From Ceratopteris richardii (Eukaryota; Streptophyta; Polypodiopsida; Polypodiales; Pteridaceae), in NCBI GenBank assembly GCA_020310875.1, contig CM035417.1:106930279-106994278 (forward strand): DNA of 64,000 nucleotides. Direction: 5' to 3'. Below the pieces are notes generated by a model that was given only the letters and a program-made list of their open reading frames with translations, had not been told where the DNA came from and did not search any database. A program made the position numbers and the translations under genes. Positions 22,695 to 35,000 of this stretch are shown in pieces. Position 1 is the first letter of the stretch. Each line of letters begins with the position of its first letter.

Positions 22695-23463
22695 ATGGCA
22701 AACACAGATGGAATGAGTCAGCTTATGAGCGATAAGCTGGACAAGAACAACTTCCATGCTTGGAGATTCAGAATGACGAATTTCTTGATGGGAAAAGGCT
22801 ACTGGAAGTACATCGAAGGAGAGAATGAAAATGCTGCGCAGTTACCAGAAAGGAATCGGACTACAAAACAGTTAAGAGCATATGAGGAATGGAATCAAGG
22901 AGCATGAAAGGTAATGTATTGGCTATCTGTTAGCATACAAGATAGCATAATTGGACACATACAGGATGCCAAGACTCCAAAAGAGGCTTGGAAGAGTTTG
23001 GTCACTTTGTACGAGACCAATACAAAGGCACGGAAATTGCAACTCAAGAACGAGGTGCATACATTGGAGAAAAAGAGCATGTCGGTAAGTGACTACACTC
23101 TAAAAATCAAAAGCATATATGAGTCACTTGCATCTATTAGCGTGAATGTAGATGATGATGATAAGGTGGAAGTGTGCCTTCGTGGTTTAGGAGCTGCATA
23201 TAAGCAGTTCAAAACTTCTATACAGACCAGGGAAAATATTCCGAATTTTGCAGATTTGGTATCTATGCTGATTATTGAAGAAAAGAATCTTGGTGAGGAT
23301 TCAAACTCCCAAGGAAAGCCTAGTTCTGAGCAGGTATTCTACTCTGGCAGAGGAAGAGGCAGAGGTAGAGGTTTTGGAAGTGGAAGAGGAAACAATAACC
23401 AAGATCAAGGTCAACAACAGAATCATGCAGGAGGAAGAGGACAGTTTCGAGGCAAGGGGAGTC
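22695..23463 (+). pseudogene. Copia-C gag (truncated)
   Basis: The ATG at 22695 begins MANTDGMSQLMSDKLDKNNFHAWRFRM.., a UBN2-type gag different from copia-A and copia-B. One TGA at 22905 interrupts the frame, which continues as YWLSVSIQDSIIGHIQDAKTPKEAW to an RG-rich tail (GRGRGRGRGFGSGRG). At about 23463 it fuses in frame to copia-B pol (SQLRHKLEPKAEKY). Its zinc knuckle, pol and 3' LTR, and about 0.35 kb of copia-B integrase, were deleted together, leaving a gag-C/pol-B fusion. Confidence 0.88.
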
Positions 23464-25437
23464 AAATCTCAATTAAGGCACAAATTGGAACCTAAAGCTG
23501 AAAAATATGTGTTCATTGGATATGATGATAAGCAGATGGGATATAGGTTGTGGAGTCCATCCACAAAACAATTCCTTGTATCAAAGGATGTTACATTTGA
23601 TGAGCAAGGTACTTGGTATGCAGGTACAATCAATATTTATGTAGGTGATGAAGAAGTTGTGAATTAAAAGAAAGGTAAATCAAAGGTTCAGATATTTGAT
23701 GAAGAGGAGAACAATGAAGTACAGGTTGAAGTTGAAGAAGTGCCAAGGTTTGATCCAGAGTGTGATGAACCAGAAACCTCAAGGAGTGGAGAACTCACAA
23801 GGTCATCAAGACACAAATGGCAACCTACAAGGTATAGCTATGACACTTCTTTTTTTGCTACCAAAGGTTATGCTTATATGATAAAGGCAGATGAAGACAC
23901 TTCTACATATGAAGAGGCAAAAGGTAAGGAAAATTGGGAGAAAGCTATGCAGGAAGAGTATGATGCATGGATGGAGAATCAGACATGGGATTTGGTTCCT
24001 AAACCAAATAGTCAGAAGATCATTGGATGCAAATGGGTCTACAAGACAAAGAGATTTGCAGATGGAAGTGTGTCTAGGTATAAAGCTAGACTTGTTGTGA
24101 AAGGGTTTTCTCAGAGATATGGTATATATTATGATGAGACGTATAGTCCTGTGGCAAAGATGACACCTATCAGGACACTCATAGCCATTGCTGCATGTAA
24201 AGGTTGGAAATTATGTCAATTAGATGTGAAGAATGCTTTTTTAAATGGTTACATGTCAGATGATGTTTTCATGGAGCAACCACAAGGATTCAGAGATGAA
24301 AGGTATCCAGATCATGTATGTAAGCTCAAGAGAGCTTTGTATGGTTTCAAGCAGGCCCCAAGGGCATGGAATTATAGACTTGTGAAGTTCTTGAAAGAAC
24401 TAGGTTTCCAAGTTTCTAAAGCATTTAGTAGCTCGCTTGTCAAAGCAAGTGATGATGGGTTCATTTACATGTGCGTATATGTTGATGATATAATTCTTAC
24501 AGGTACAGATGAGAAAGGCATTCAAAGCCTAAAGAAGCAAATGGAGAAAGAGTTCAAGATTAGTGACTTGGGAGACTTGTCATATTTCTTGGGCATGGAG
24601 ATCTCATACACTCAACATGGAGAGTATGTAACTCAAGAAAGGTATTTAAAAAACTTGTTGATCAAGTTTAAAATGGATGATTGTAGTGTAGCACCTACTC
24701 CAATGGAGGTGAATCACAAATTGAGCAGATATGGAGGAGAAGATTTCAAGGACATGAAGCTATATCAAAGTTTGGTTGGTAGTCTGATCTATGCTACATT
24801 AACTAGGCCTGATTTGTCATATGCAGTTGGAGTATTATCTCAATTCATGCATTGTCCTAGGAAAGAACATTGGATTGCAGGACAAAGATTGTTGAGGTAC
24901 ATTAAGGGTACACTCAAAGAAGGTCTGTATTATGGTTTTACATCAGATACAAACATCAAGATTTATTGTGATAGAGATTGGGCAGGTAATCCTGATGATA
25001 GGAGATCAACTTATGGATACTTGTGTTATGTGGGAGATAAGTTAATTTCATGGTGTTCAAAGAAGCAACACATAGTTGCTTTATCATCCACAGAGGCTGA
25101 GTACAAAGGTATGGTGGAAGCTGCAAAGGAAGTGATATGGCTTAAGACTCTTATGAAGAGTTTTCACATCATCCAGAGTATACCCACAATTCATGGAGAT
25201 AACATGAGTTCATTCTATTTAGCTACTAATCCTATTTTTCATGCCAGGACTAAACACATTGAGATTCAGTATCATTTTCTAAGAGAGAAAGTGATGGATA
25301 AAGAGATTGAAGTTATACATACTTGAACAAAAGATCAGATAGCTGATATGCTAACTAAAAGCTTGGATGGACCAAAGCTACAGAGATTCAAAGATAGGGT
25401 AGGCATAAAGAAGATAGAGAAAACCTCAATTGATGAT
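23464..25437 (+). pseudogene. Copia-B integrase C-terminus, RT and RNase H
   Basis: Resumes with SQLRHKLEPKAEKYVFIGYDD. A TAA at 23665 lies in the integrase-RT linker. After this the frame runs open through RT (CKWVYKTKRFADGS..., [26 protein letters not shown] near 24480) and RNase H (DRDWAGNPDDRRST, VALSSTEAEYKGM) to a TGA at 25324, shortly before the end. The coding end IKKIEKTSIDD lies next to the polypurine tract. Apart from the two stops the RT is remarkably complete. It closely matches copia-A. Confidence 0.93.
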
Positions 25438-25448
25438 TGAGGGGGAGC
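25435..25448 (+). other. Copia-B polypurine tract
   Basis: GATTGAGGGGGAGC directly before the 3' LTR start TGTTGGTGC, the same as copia-A. Confidence 0.85.
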
Positions 25449-26480
25449 TGTTGGTGCAAGGCAATCAACAATTAAAGTTTTGATGAAGGTTTGAAGTCAA
25501 GGACTGAAGAAAAGATCAAGATATGAAGCATGAAGGAAGTCCATGTTTAGAGAATGAAGATGTGTATACATATGTATATTAATTTAGAGTTAGCTCACTT
25601 ATACTTTTGTATAGTTATGAGCTTGTAAATATTTGCCTATATATACAAGGAAAAAATGTCAGGGCAAATATGAGAGAGCATGTGAATAGAGAAATTAGAT
25701 GTCATATGAGTCATTAGACACTTTAGAAGTGAGTAAGATCTCTCTCATCACTCAGATGTAAAGTTCTTCCAGAAATGAAAAAAAGTTGCGCTCGATTTTT
25801 CTGAGTATTCTCCTTCTATGTTTGATCATTTCAAGAATCCTTTTGTAGGTATCTAACTCCATAATGAGTCTATGGTTAAATTTTGAGAGTCTAATTGTAA
25901 ATAGGCTGTGAGAATTATGAGTAGGAACATTCATATGTGAGAAAGTGTTGAGTGTTTTTTGAAATAGGTGCAATCTCGATGGTCAAAGAATTGATCATTT
26001 CTCAGTGCACAATGTAATGTTTTGCATGAATCAGGAGTCAAAATGTAAGTTGGAAGGTAAGCCATCTATGGCTAAAAGCATTTGCATAAAGGGTTGTTCT
26101 AGTTTGAGAGAACCAAGCTTTAGAAGTTGCAGGTGTCAAAGTTGACTGTAAATAACTACAATTTTAGACATAGGTGACTTGTTAAGATCATTTCTCAAGA
26201 TCTACTGAGTCTTTTGGAATGATTTGACTTGAAGGAGGTGTTCAAACTATAGGCGACACGTTGTGCAAAGTTTTATAAAAAAATTTACACATTTGATAAA
26301 TCAATGAGTGAGTTATGTGCAGCAGACTTCTTGTGTAGTCATCCTCTTCACAGTTTCTTGAAAATTTTGGAAGATGACTATTGATCCTCCAAATTGGTGA
26401 AGATTTTAAGTTACTCTTGATATAGAGGTGTTCTAATTTCAAGAGTAGCTTTTTCTTTTGGAGATTAACACTCTCCATCA
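25449..26480 (+). repeat. Copia-B 3' LTR
   Basis: 1032 bp, direct repeat of 9146-10176 with many small differences, followed by target duplication ctcct (26481-26485). Confidence 0.92.
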
Positions 26481-26485
26481 CTCCT

Positions 26486-27740
26486 TTCATCCTTACAACC
26501 TGCCCAATCTACATCTGAGGATATCTTGATGTCCAAATCTGAAGTATAAGGAAAATATAAATGTTTATTTTGAGTGCCCTTAAGGTACTTCAAAATCCTC
26601 TTGATAGCTTCCAATTGAGGTGCTCTAGGTTTTTGCATAAATTGACTTAAGACACTTACTCCATAAGCAATATCAATCCTTGTCAATGTAGCATAGTTTA
26701 GGCTTCCAACTATACTTTGGTATCCTGCAACATTCTCAAGCACATCACCTTCATGAGCACTTAATTTTTGGTTTACCTCCATAGGAGTACTAGCTGCATT
26801 GGCATCCTCCAAGTGAAACATTTTTAACAAATCCTACACATACTTTCTTTGAGTGATATAAATTCTAGAATTTGTATAGACTAATGAAAATCCAAGAAAA
26901 TACTTTAGTGATCCTAGATCACTGATTTTGAACTCCTGCATCATTTGATTCTTGATCTGCTTGATGCCATTAGCATCATTACCTGTAAGTATGATATCAT
27001 CAGCATACACACATAGGTATATCACCTCTGAATTACTTCTCTTAGCAAATAGAGAAGTATCTACTTTACTCATGATGAATCCTTGATCTTGAAGATATGT
27101 AGGCAACCTATGGTTCCATGACCTAGGTGCCTGCTTCAATCCATAAAGAGCTTTGTTCAGTTTACACACATAATTTACCTTGCTTGGATCCTCATAGCCA
27201 GGAGGTTGAGCCATGTAAACCTCCTTTGAAATCTAGCCATTAAGAAAAGCATTTTTAAAATCCAATTGGTACATATTCCAATTCCTTGATGCAGCCACAC
27301 TTACCAATACCCTGATGGTTGGAATTTTGGCCATAGGTGAGAAGGTTTCTTCATTATCAACTCCTTGGGTTTGTGCAAGACCCTTAGCCACAATTCTAGC
27401 TTTATACTTGTTTATTGATCCATCTGAATTTCTCTTGATTCTATCGATCCATCTAGAACCAATTACCTTCATAGACTCCTTCTTTGGCACTATCTCCCAA
27501 GTATCATTCTCCTTGAGTGCTTCAATTTCTTCATCCATGGCTTCCTTCCATTTTTCCTTGGTCTTTGCTTCTTCATATGATGATGGCCCTTCAAATGATA
27601 AATCCTTGGCAAGATCAATAGAATGCTTAGTAACTAAAGAAGTGTCATACCCATATCTGATTGGCTTCTTGCTCTCCCTTTGTGATCTTCTGATTGCTTG
27701 GTTAGATGAAGATGCAAGAGTGCAGAATGCTCCAAGCAAG
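26486..27740 (-). pseudogene. Copia-D RT and start of RNase H
   Basis: The minus-strand frame starts in the integrase-RT linker (SQRESKKPIRYGYDTSL) and goes through RT: WIDRIKRNSDGS, LDFKNAFLNG, ALYGLKQAPRSWNHR and the active site YADDIILTG (Val of YVDD replaced by Ala). It ends with DVDWAGCKDERS at the copia-B insertion and resumes at 9145. Two in-frame TAG stops are present (after LNG near 27235 and after KYV near 26833), but no frameshift in this part. The upstream part of the element is cut off at about 27740, where an opposite-strand RT fragment begins. Confidence 0.88.
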
Positions 27741-28517
27741 AACCTAGAAGATCAGCAAGAGAGAAGAAACAACAAAAAAGGTACGGATATGATTCCACGT
27801 CTGTTACAAAGCATTCAATCTACTTGGCAAAAGACTCAATTTCAGACGAACCCTCAACCTATGAAGAGGCAAAGGAAAACCCTAATTGGGAAAAGTCCAT
27901 GAAAGAAGAAATAGATGCATTGAAGGAGATGGACACTTGAGATTTGGTTCCAATGTTGCCAAATCCAAAGGTAATTGGTTGTAGATGGGTATATAAAGTT
28001 AAAAGAAATTGAGATGGATCAGCTTGCACGTACAAGGCAAGATTAGTTGCCAAAGGATGCTCACAGACTCATGGTATAGATTATGAGGAAACATTCTCAC
28101 CAGTTTCAAAGATGACTACAATTAGAACATTGATAAGTGTAATTGCCACAAGAAATTGGACACTCCTCCATCTTGATGTAAAAAATGCATTTCTAAATCG
28201 CTAAATAAGTGAAGAGGTATACATGTCACAAACACCAGGTTTTGAAAATCCTAATCATGCATCTTTATGTTTGCAGACTTAAGAAAGCATTATATGGATT
28301 GAAACAAGCTCCTAGAGCTTGGAATTATAGGCTTGTTATATACCTTCAAGATCAAGGGTTCAGACCTAGCAACTGAGATCCTTCTCTATTCATCAAAAGG
28401 GATTACAATGAGGTTATCTACCTGTGTATATCTAGATGATATTATTGTGACAAATGATGATCTATATGGCATTCAAACGATCAAGAAACACATGCAAGAG
28501 GTGATAGTTGAGTTGTA
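27741..28517 (+). pseudogene. Decayed copia RT fragment, head-to-head with copia-D RT
   Basis: Plus-strand fragments read [78 protein letters not shown] and [17 protein letters not shown], then YLDDIIVT near 28430 in another frame. It covers the same N-terminal half of copia RT as its minus-strand neighbour but is more decayed, with stops and frameshifts. No LTR or other domain is attached. Confidence 0.8.
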
Positions 28518-29280
28518 ATCAATGAAGCAATCAATCACCTAAAAGTAGATCAAACTAGATCTTCACCTTTCCTAGATTGTAGGAAAGTGAATTGATTCCC
28601 TCCAACAACTCTTACCGCCTTCATTTGAATTCAAAAACCACTTGTAGCAGTCATGGATCACTTCTAGTGTCTATATAAACACTCAAAATCATTTGTACAA
28701 TATATGGAAGCAATATACATACACTTGTGACCATCATTGTCTTACTCCATTTTTCTGCATCATCTTCTTCACCAGCGATAAGCTTGTAGAGGCTGCTGTG
28801 CTCAAGTCGGATGCGAGATCACTTATTGGAAAGATATTATCTAGTTTATGCATGTAATGTCTCATAGCATTTGCTTCAATAGATTGCGAGAAATCTCAGT
28901 TTCTCTGTCTTAGGGTCAAACTTTACATATTCTTGAAAAATAGGAGGTACCACTATTGAGTGTCTAGTTCATTCCAAAAGTATATTTTGCTTATTTTGTG
29001 TACTCTTATGCATTATATACACTCAAACCTCATAAGGTCCGATACCCTTACCTAAAGGAAAGTCTTCCATCGTAATATTCCTTCTTGGTTTTCTCTTTCT
29101 TTTACTTGTTTCTCATCTTTGTAACTTTTTGTTTGTCTGTGTACCCAGGCTGGAACCTTCATCTTGAGATCTGTCTCTATCTTGCACCCTTGTGCTCTTG
29201 TTTAGCATAGTGTCCATGGTCTCTTGTTCCTCAATTAGCTCCCAAATGTATATTGATCATTCTTCTCCTTGTGTCATGGA
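28518..29280. other. Unassigned intergenic stretch
   Basis: No coding sequence is recognised. A TATA-like motif (tctatataaacact, about 28670) and tccaacaa (about 28603-28610) hint at LTR or promoter debris, but no matching second copy was found in the window. Confidence 0.35.
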
Positions 29281-30230
29281 ACAAGTGGAAGGTTCATTGG
29301 TTGTTGTTGTTGTTGTTGTTGTCGTTGTTCCTTTCCATGTTGTGGTGGCCTCCTATTAGGATACATATCACCTAGATTCCTATGAGGGTGAGGACAATTC
29401 TGCATACCATGACGACATTTGTTGCAATTGTAGCATATGAATTCTTTTGCTTGTCATTGTTGTCCTCGATTCTGTTGCCTTTGTGGCCTATTTTGTTGAC
29501 TCCTTACTAGGTTCAATGTCAATTGCTCTAACTATTTTGTGAGCCTCTGCAATAGGTCTTGTTAAGGGACTTCCTCTCTCTCAACGGAGTTGTTTTCCTT
29601 TTCATATGTATAGGATGTTTGTTGAAACTTCAATTTTCTACATTCTAAGTTGGCTATTCTTAGTGCTTAAAGGTGGTTAGAAAATGAGATTCAACCTTTT
29701 GTTTTAGTGACGGAAAAAGTCTAGTAATAATCCTATCTTTTTTTTAAATCTGTGGTTCCAATTCATTTTCTCCTAAGCTTCTCTCCCAATTATTTCACAA
29801 ACTTTGAGACTTTGCTTCTTAATCTATAAAACCGCCAAGAGAGACTTACCTTTGTGAGAGAAATTGTTGCCATAATCCCTCTAGAGTGTCCTTTCCATGT
29901 TGTTCTAGGAAGGATGCTTGTACTATTTCCCAACTACTGCTTCTTGAGGTAAGCATGCAAACCATATCCTCGCTTCTTGCTTGAGAACTAATGGAAATGC
30001 TCTCAACTTTACATCTTGGTCTCTTCATGATATGAGAGGCCATCTCCAAGTTTTCCAAGAACTCCCTTGCATCCTCCTTTGGTTTCCTATGAAATTGAGG
30101 GAAAATTATAGCCATGATTCCTTTCAAGTGATGGTGTCTGCAAAATAAGATGAAGACCCAAACATTAACGCTGATTTTGTAGTCCAAGAGTGAAAGAATA
30201 AATGGATCCTCTGAAGCAAGCATTTGTGCT
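29281..30230 (-). pseudogene. Decayed Ty3/gypsy gag (gypsy-3)
   Basis: On the minus strand an N-terminal gag piece (FPQFHRKPKEDAREFLENLEMA, then SWEIVQASFLEQHGKDTLEGLWQQF, 29846-30223) is followed by a zinc knuckle CYNCNKCRHGMQNC near 29430 and a Gln run encoded by (TTG)n at about 29298-29322. Frames are shifted between pieces. No pol is found nearby. It differs from the gag of gypsy-1 and gypsy-2. A primer-site-like TTGGTGCCTTGAC occurs upstream on the same strand at about 30465. Confidence 0.6.
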
Positions 30231-30290
30231 AAACACTCTACTCCAAAGTATCCAAAAGTCCATGGCTAAAAGTGGATTTTTTTTGCTATT

Positions 30291-30400
30291 GATGAAAGGC
30301 CTTGGTTGATATGGTTGGTTGTAGATGAAAGGCCTTGCTTGATATGGTTGGAGATATTGATGTCGATGAAAGGCCCTGGTTGATATGGTTGGTTAGGGTG
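30291..30400. repeat. Three-copy minisatellite
   Basis: Three imperfect copies begin gatgaaaggcc and contain ttgatatggttgg, with spacing of about 33-41 bp (starts near 30291, 30324 and 30365). It lies in the leader region of gypsy-3. Confidence 0.8.
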
Positions 30401-30601
30401 TACTAGAAGATCCGGCTGAATTTGATTATCGTTTTGAGCATTCATAGAGAGTTTTCTTAGTCAAGGCACCAAGTTATGAGAGGCACATTAAAGAAATGCC
30501 CTCTAAAACTTCCTCGATGCTCAACTTATAAATAGAGAATGAAATTGAAGATGAAAGACACCGGCTCCTACAAAATCATTCACATAAAAAACACAAACAA
30601 C

Positions 30602-30811
30602 ACTACCAAGGGAGGGGTGGTCCGTGCTATGTTATCACATGAATACAATGACACTCTTAGGGTAGGGGTGATCCACATTGCCCTCTTAGTACACTTAAAC
30701 ACAATCAACACGAAGGTACTCTTAAGGCAAGGATGATCCACACCGTGCTCTTAGTACCAACACATAAACACTACATGAGTACTCTTAATGTAGGGGTTGT
30801 TTGCACCGCCC
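30602..30811. repeat. Tandem ~63-bp repeats, split by gypsy-1
   Basis: Units start actctta(a/g)gg.agg..tgatccaca and contain ctcttagtac.aacaca. Clear units are at 30653-30717 and 30718-30780, and a third begins at 30781 and continues after gypsy-1 at 43512. A weaker copy lies at 30602-30652. They may be U3 repeats of the gypsy-3 LTR, because the gypsy-3 leader and gag lie to the left on the minus strand. Confidence 0.75.
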
Positions 30812-31920
30812 TGTTACAAGGCTAATAGAGCGAGACAATCGCAACCGCAGACGAAGGATAAACAAGATTGGTGGCTGAAATGACGGAGAGGTAGGAAATT
30901 TCGCAAGAGGCGGTAAATGAAGAATGCGGAAGTAATAAAAAGCAGAAGACAGGAAGAGAAAGGAGTTGTTCTATCATCGAAGAGCAAAGAGTTCAGTCGT
31001 GGCATCATCGTTTCGTTCAATTGTTGGAGCAGAGTTTACGGTGTTAATCAGACCCTTGAGGTGATAGTTAACATGAATGTATGTTAGAGAGACAGAAAGA
31101 TAGATACGTCTCTGTTCTGTTGCGCGCTGTAGTGATTAGGGTTGATCACATCGTAACTGAAGTGTTCAGAAACCACGAGTAATATATTTTAGAAGACTGT
31201 GAATGAGATTTTATTGAGGACATTGAATACTATTCCATTCTGTTCATATTTAATCATTTTGCTATTCTTTGGTTGAATCGATTCTCATTGAAAAAAGTTC
31301 GTGATGCTGTGAGTCTACTTGCTGAACAGTTATATATGACTCTGTAGTTCGCGATTGTGAGATTGTGTATTGATTGTCTTGTGTGAGACTGCATAAGAAC
31401 AGAGTTTAGTACCTTTTCGGTCAAATAACCAGGGTTTTATATAGTAATCGGTGATCATTGAGTATTTGACAAAGATCTGTGTGTGGACAGAAGTCTTAGT
31501 GAGTCATTAATTGCGGTATAAATCTGTGATCTGAGTGAGTATATGAAAAGTCTAATATAATCTCGATCTGAGTTATCTGTGCATTTCGCTCGGTGTATTT
31601 AGTTATCACATGAAATCATCTTATTGTGGAGTATTTTGAGAAGAACGTATTCTCGTAGTTGTAGGTTTTGACAGAATCACGGTGCTATTACCATAGTATA
31701 TTCAGGGCCAAACATTCCAGTGATTATCATACCGTGGAATAGTTAGTATTCAACTCAACTCCTGTATTAAGAAGTGAGCAATTGCTGGTGATTGTGTAAA
31801 GGATTGGGAAAATAGTACAGGGCCTCTGTCTAACAGACCCCTACCACTCCCAAGAACCCAAGGACCCGATAATACTCGTCCGAAAGTTGGATTGAGTTAT
31901 TATCGACAGACATTTTAACA
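30812..31920 (+). repeat. Gypsy-1 5' LTR
   Basis: TGTTACAAGG...CATTTTAACA, 1109 bp, the same as 42403-43511. Near its 3' end it carries gggcctctgtctaacagacc with the following ccccaccactcccaagaaccc-like block, also present in gypsy-0 and gypsy-2 LTRs and probably a conserved R/U5 signal. Confidence 0.95.
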
Positions 31921-32066
31921 TTTGGCGATCCTGCTGGGGACGTGGCATTGAGATTGCCTGGTATTTTGTTCAAATTAAAATTCTGTTGGAAGAACAGTAG
32001 CAACAGAATCAGATTGTTGCGATACTGTGTGTTCGTAATACTATATGATCAGTACGGAAATGCTAC
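31921..32066 (+). other. Gypsy-1 primer site and leader
   Basis: TTTGGCGATCCTGCTGGGGA directly follows the LTR and has the TGG start expected of a tRNA-complementary primer site. The tRNA was not identified. The rest is a 146-bp leader up to the gag ATG at 32067. Confidence 0.8.
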
Positions 32067-35000
32067 ATGCCGATTACCCGATCAGGAGAAAAGTATCCCA
32101 AGAATCATCAGTTAGGGATATTAAGAACAACTTTGGGAGGTACTAGTACAATTAGACCTGACCCAGTTGTCGAAAAAGTGACAGACGATAACACTGATTC
32201 CGGTGAAATTACGGTAGAACGTTGTACATCTCTAGAATTGTCTGGTGTTACTACGGTACAGACTGTCGAAAATACAGCAATTTTGGAACCGATTAAGACA
32301 CAGTTGGAATCTAGCATAAAAGTCTTTGGAATAGATTCAGATACGATTAGAAACACTTTAGGGAAGGAAATTAATACAGGCAAATCTACGTTGTATCCAG
32401 TCACAATTTTGAATCCTTCCGGTGGAACTTCGGTGAGAAAAACACAGTTTTTCGGTGACGATTCAGCACTTTCGGCTGAATCTTCAGTTCAACTACAACG
32501 TTTGGGAGCGAGTCCTCCTACTTTGGATATCAAGGAGGAAGGAAGACTATTCGAAACAGAAATTCGCAATATAGTAAGTAAGCTAATTGCACCGGAAAGT
32601 GTGCCATTAGACGAAACAAATTCCGGTAGTTCAGAAACTCCAACCAGAATTACAGAAGGAGTGTATAATACATTTACGATGAATGAACAACTACAACGAC
32701 AAGTAGGGCAACCCAGATTGGCTTCAACGGGAGTAACATACACAAAGTTTAGTGGGTTTCCAGGAGATGACCCAGATGCACACGTACGCACCTTCGAAAT
32801 CAGTTATGCTGTCCTTAACCATCCACCGGATCCGGCGTACAAAGCAATTGTTTTTCAATCTACACTTGTGAATGAAGCAGCAAGGTGGCTTACTGAATAT
32901 GATATTAATCATTTCGGTACTTATGAAGCAGTACGAGACGCTTTTCTGCAGCGCTTCAGGTTGAAAAAAAATCCTGCAGAGATCTTTGAGTATTTACAGA
33001 ACAATAGACAGAAACCAAATCAAACTGTACAAGAGTATGCTACCCTTTTCAGGACGCATTTAAGGCAGCTACCCCAGGCACATGCTAACTTACCAGACGA
33101 TGTTATTACACAGTGGTTTATCAATGGGTTGCTTCCTCAACTTAGGCAGATCATGATTATAAGATGTGTAGGAGTTATGACCCTCGACGCAGTGATAGCC
33201 ATGACCCTTCAGCTAGAAAACAAAGTTGGAGGATTTTCAGAGGATTTGGAATGGATTAAAACAAATAAACATATGGCTGAAGATATAACCAGGCAAGTAT
33301 ATTGTACCACTTGCAAGAATTCAGGACATACAAGTGCCCAGTGTGCGTTAAATCAGACTTATTGTGCCATCTGTAACATTGCAGGACATACCACTGAGAA
33401 CTGTGCATACAACGCTAGAAGACAAGGAGCAGCAGCAGTTAATACAATTATTCAGGAACAAGGACAGTCATCCAATCAATATGTACCCCCACATTTGAGA
33501 CACAATCAACAACAAGGGTATCGACATTATCGAGGACAGAGGAACAACAACTATAACACACCGCTCTGGCAGAATGGACCACCACCGGAAAATCAAAATT
33601 TACCACCACCTCGATGTCATTTCTGTGGACAGTTGGGCCATATTAGAAGATTCTGTAGAGATGCAGCGGAATATGATCAACGGAAAAAGGAACGTCAAAA
33701 CCCAATGGCCAATGTGGTAACAATTACACCAGTAGAGACACAGGCAGCAGCAGTCCAAACCCGTTCCGGTAAACAACTGCAACCAGCAGCAGAATTATTT
33801 GAGCCAGGGATACGTGAACAACACAGAATGTATCATAAGGCTAGCCAGTGGACTACCGCAGAACCACCTGTTTTTCCAGAACCTACTCCAGTGAACCAAT
33901 CCCCGGATACCACACAAGTTCATGCTGACAAAACAAAAGCAAGTACATCATCTGCAGTAGAATTACCACCTTCAGACCAAGCTTCGTCTTCAACAGTTAA
34001 GGAAGATGAAAATCAAGTGCAACCAACTTGGGATATATTGTCAAAAGCATCCATCACACTGCCTTTCGGGCAATTACTGGCATTAGTACCAGGAATACGC
34101 CAACAATTTCAACAACAGTCTACTACAAAACCTGCTTGCATTCCGGCTACCGCAACCGTACAAACGGAACCAGACTCTACGGTAGATCACTCAGTTCCTT
34201 TGATTACGGTATGGTTTCATAAACATCAAATTCCACAAGTTTTAATTGATGGAGGGTCCGGCGTGAATATTGCCACAGCGTCACTATGTAAAAAGTTAGG
34301 ATGGACTAAGATAGAGCCAGTTCAATTTTTTGTTAGAATGGCTGATCAATCTAGAGTTCATCCAGTAGGACTGGTCCGAGATATACCTATAACTGTCCAA
34401 GACACAACATTCAAGATGACTTTTGTTGTTCTTGAATTGCCGGAATCCACCCTAGACTACAATCTACTTTTCGGTCGTCCTTGGTTAAAACAAGCCAAGG
34501 TAATTCAAGACTGGTCAGCTCAGGAACTTACATTCAAAGATAAAAACCGCAAGTGTGTTGTAAAATTAGATGCTATACAACCCTGTGAGTTACATGCTCG
34601 ACCATATTTCGCCGAACCAGTTCATATGTTAGATGGATTATCGGATGACGAAGAAGAAGAATTTCTGAAGAATAATGTTGATTTGATGACAATAGGAACT
34701 ATTGATCTACAGTCTGTAGTAGACACTTGGAATGCTTCAGTATGTACAGTAATACCCATTGTCGAAGGAATTAAGGAGGACAATACCATTTCGATTCAAG
34801 GTAATGAATTACAGCAGCTTCTCGAACATTCCGCTGATACAGAGAAACATCAACAATTTTATGTTCCAGAAGATCAGTTAATTACTTATAATCTTGGAGA
34901 TGAAGACCACCCTCGTCCTGTAAAGATAAAGCAAAACTTACCTGAAGCTTTTCAAGCAGATTTAATCAAGCTACTCCGAGAATTTACTGACGTCTTTGCA

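Larger units (their letters stand above)
9146..26480 (+). mobile_element. Copia-B: decayed Ty1/copia of the copia-A family, with nested insertions
   Basis: The LTRs (1031 and 1032 bp) start TGTTGGTGC and end CTCTCCATCA. The primer site is TGGTATCAGAGG, the polypurine tract TTGAGGGGGAGC, and the target duplication ctcct lies at 9141-9145 and 26481-26485. It carries gypsy-2 (12134-21703) and a truncated copia-C (21853 to about 23463). Several LTR mismatches, two gag frameshifts and two pol stops make it older than copia-A. Its gag starts with the same residues (MGDSLQIEKLDR) as copia-A. Confidence 0.93.

Noticed and set aside
29298..29322. CRISPR or regulatory repeat array
   Set aside because: It is a simple (TTG)n run encoding Gln in a decayed gag on the minus strand.
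30814..31020. Small ORF repeated at 42405-42611
   Set aside because: Same reason: it lies in both identical LTRs of gypsy-1.
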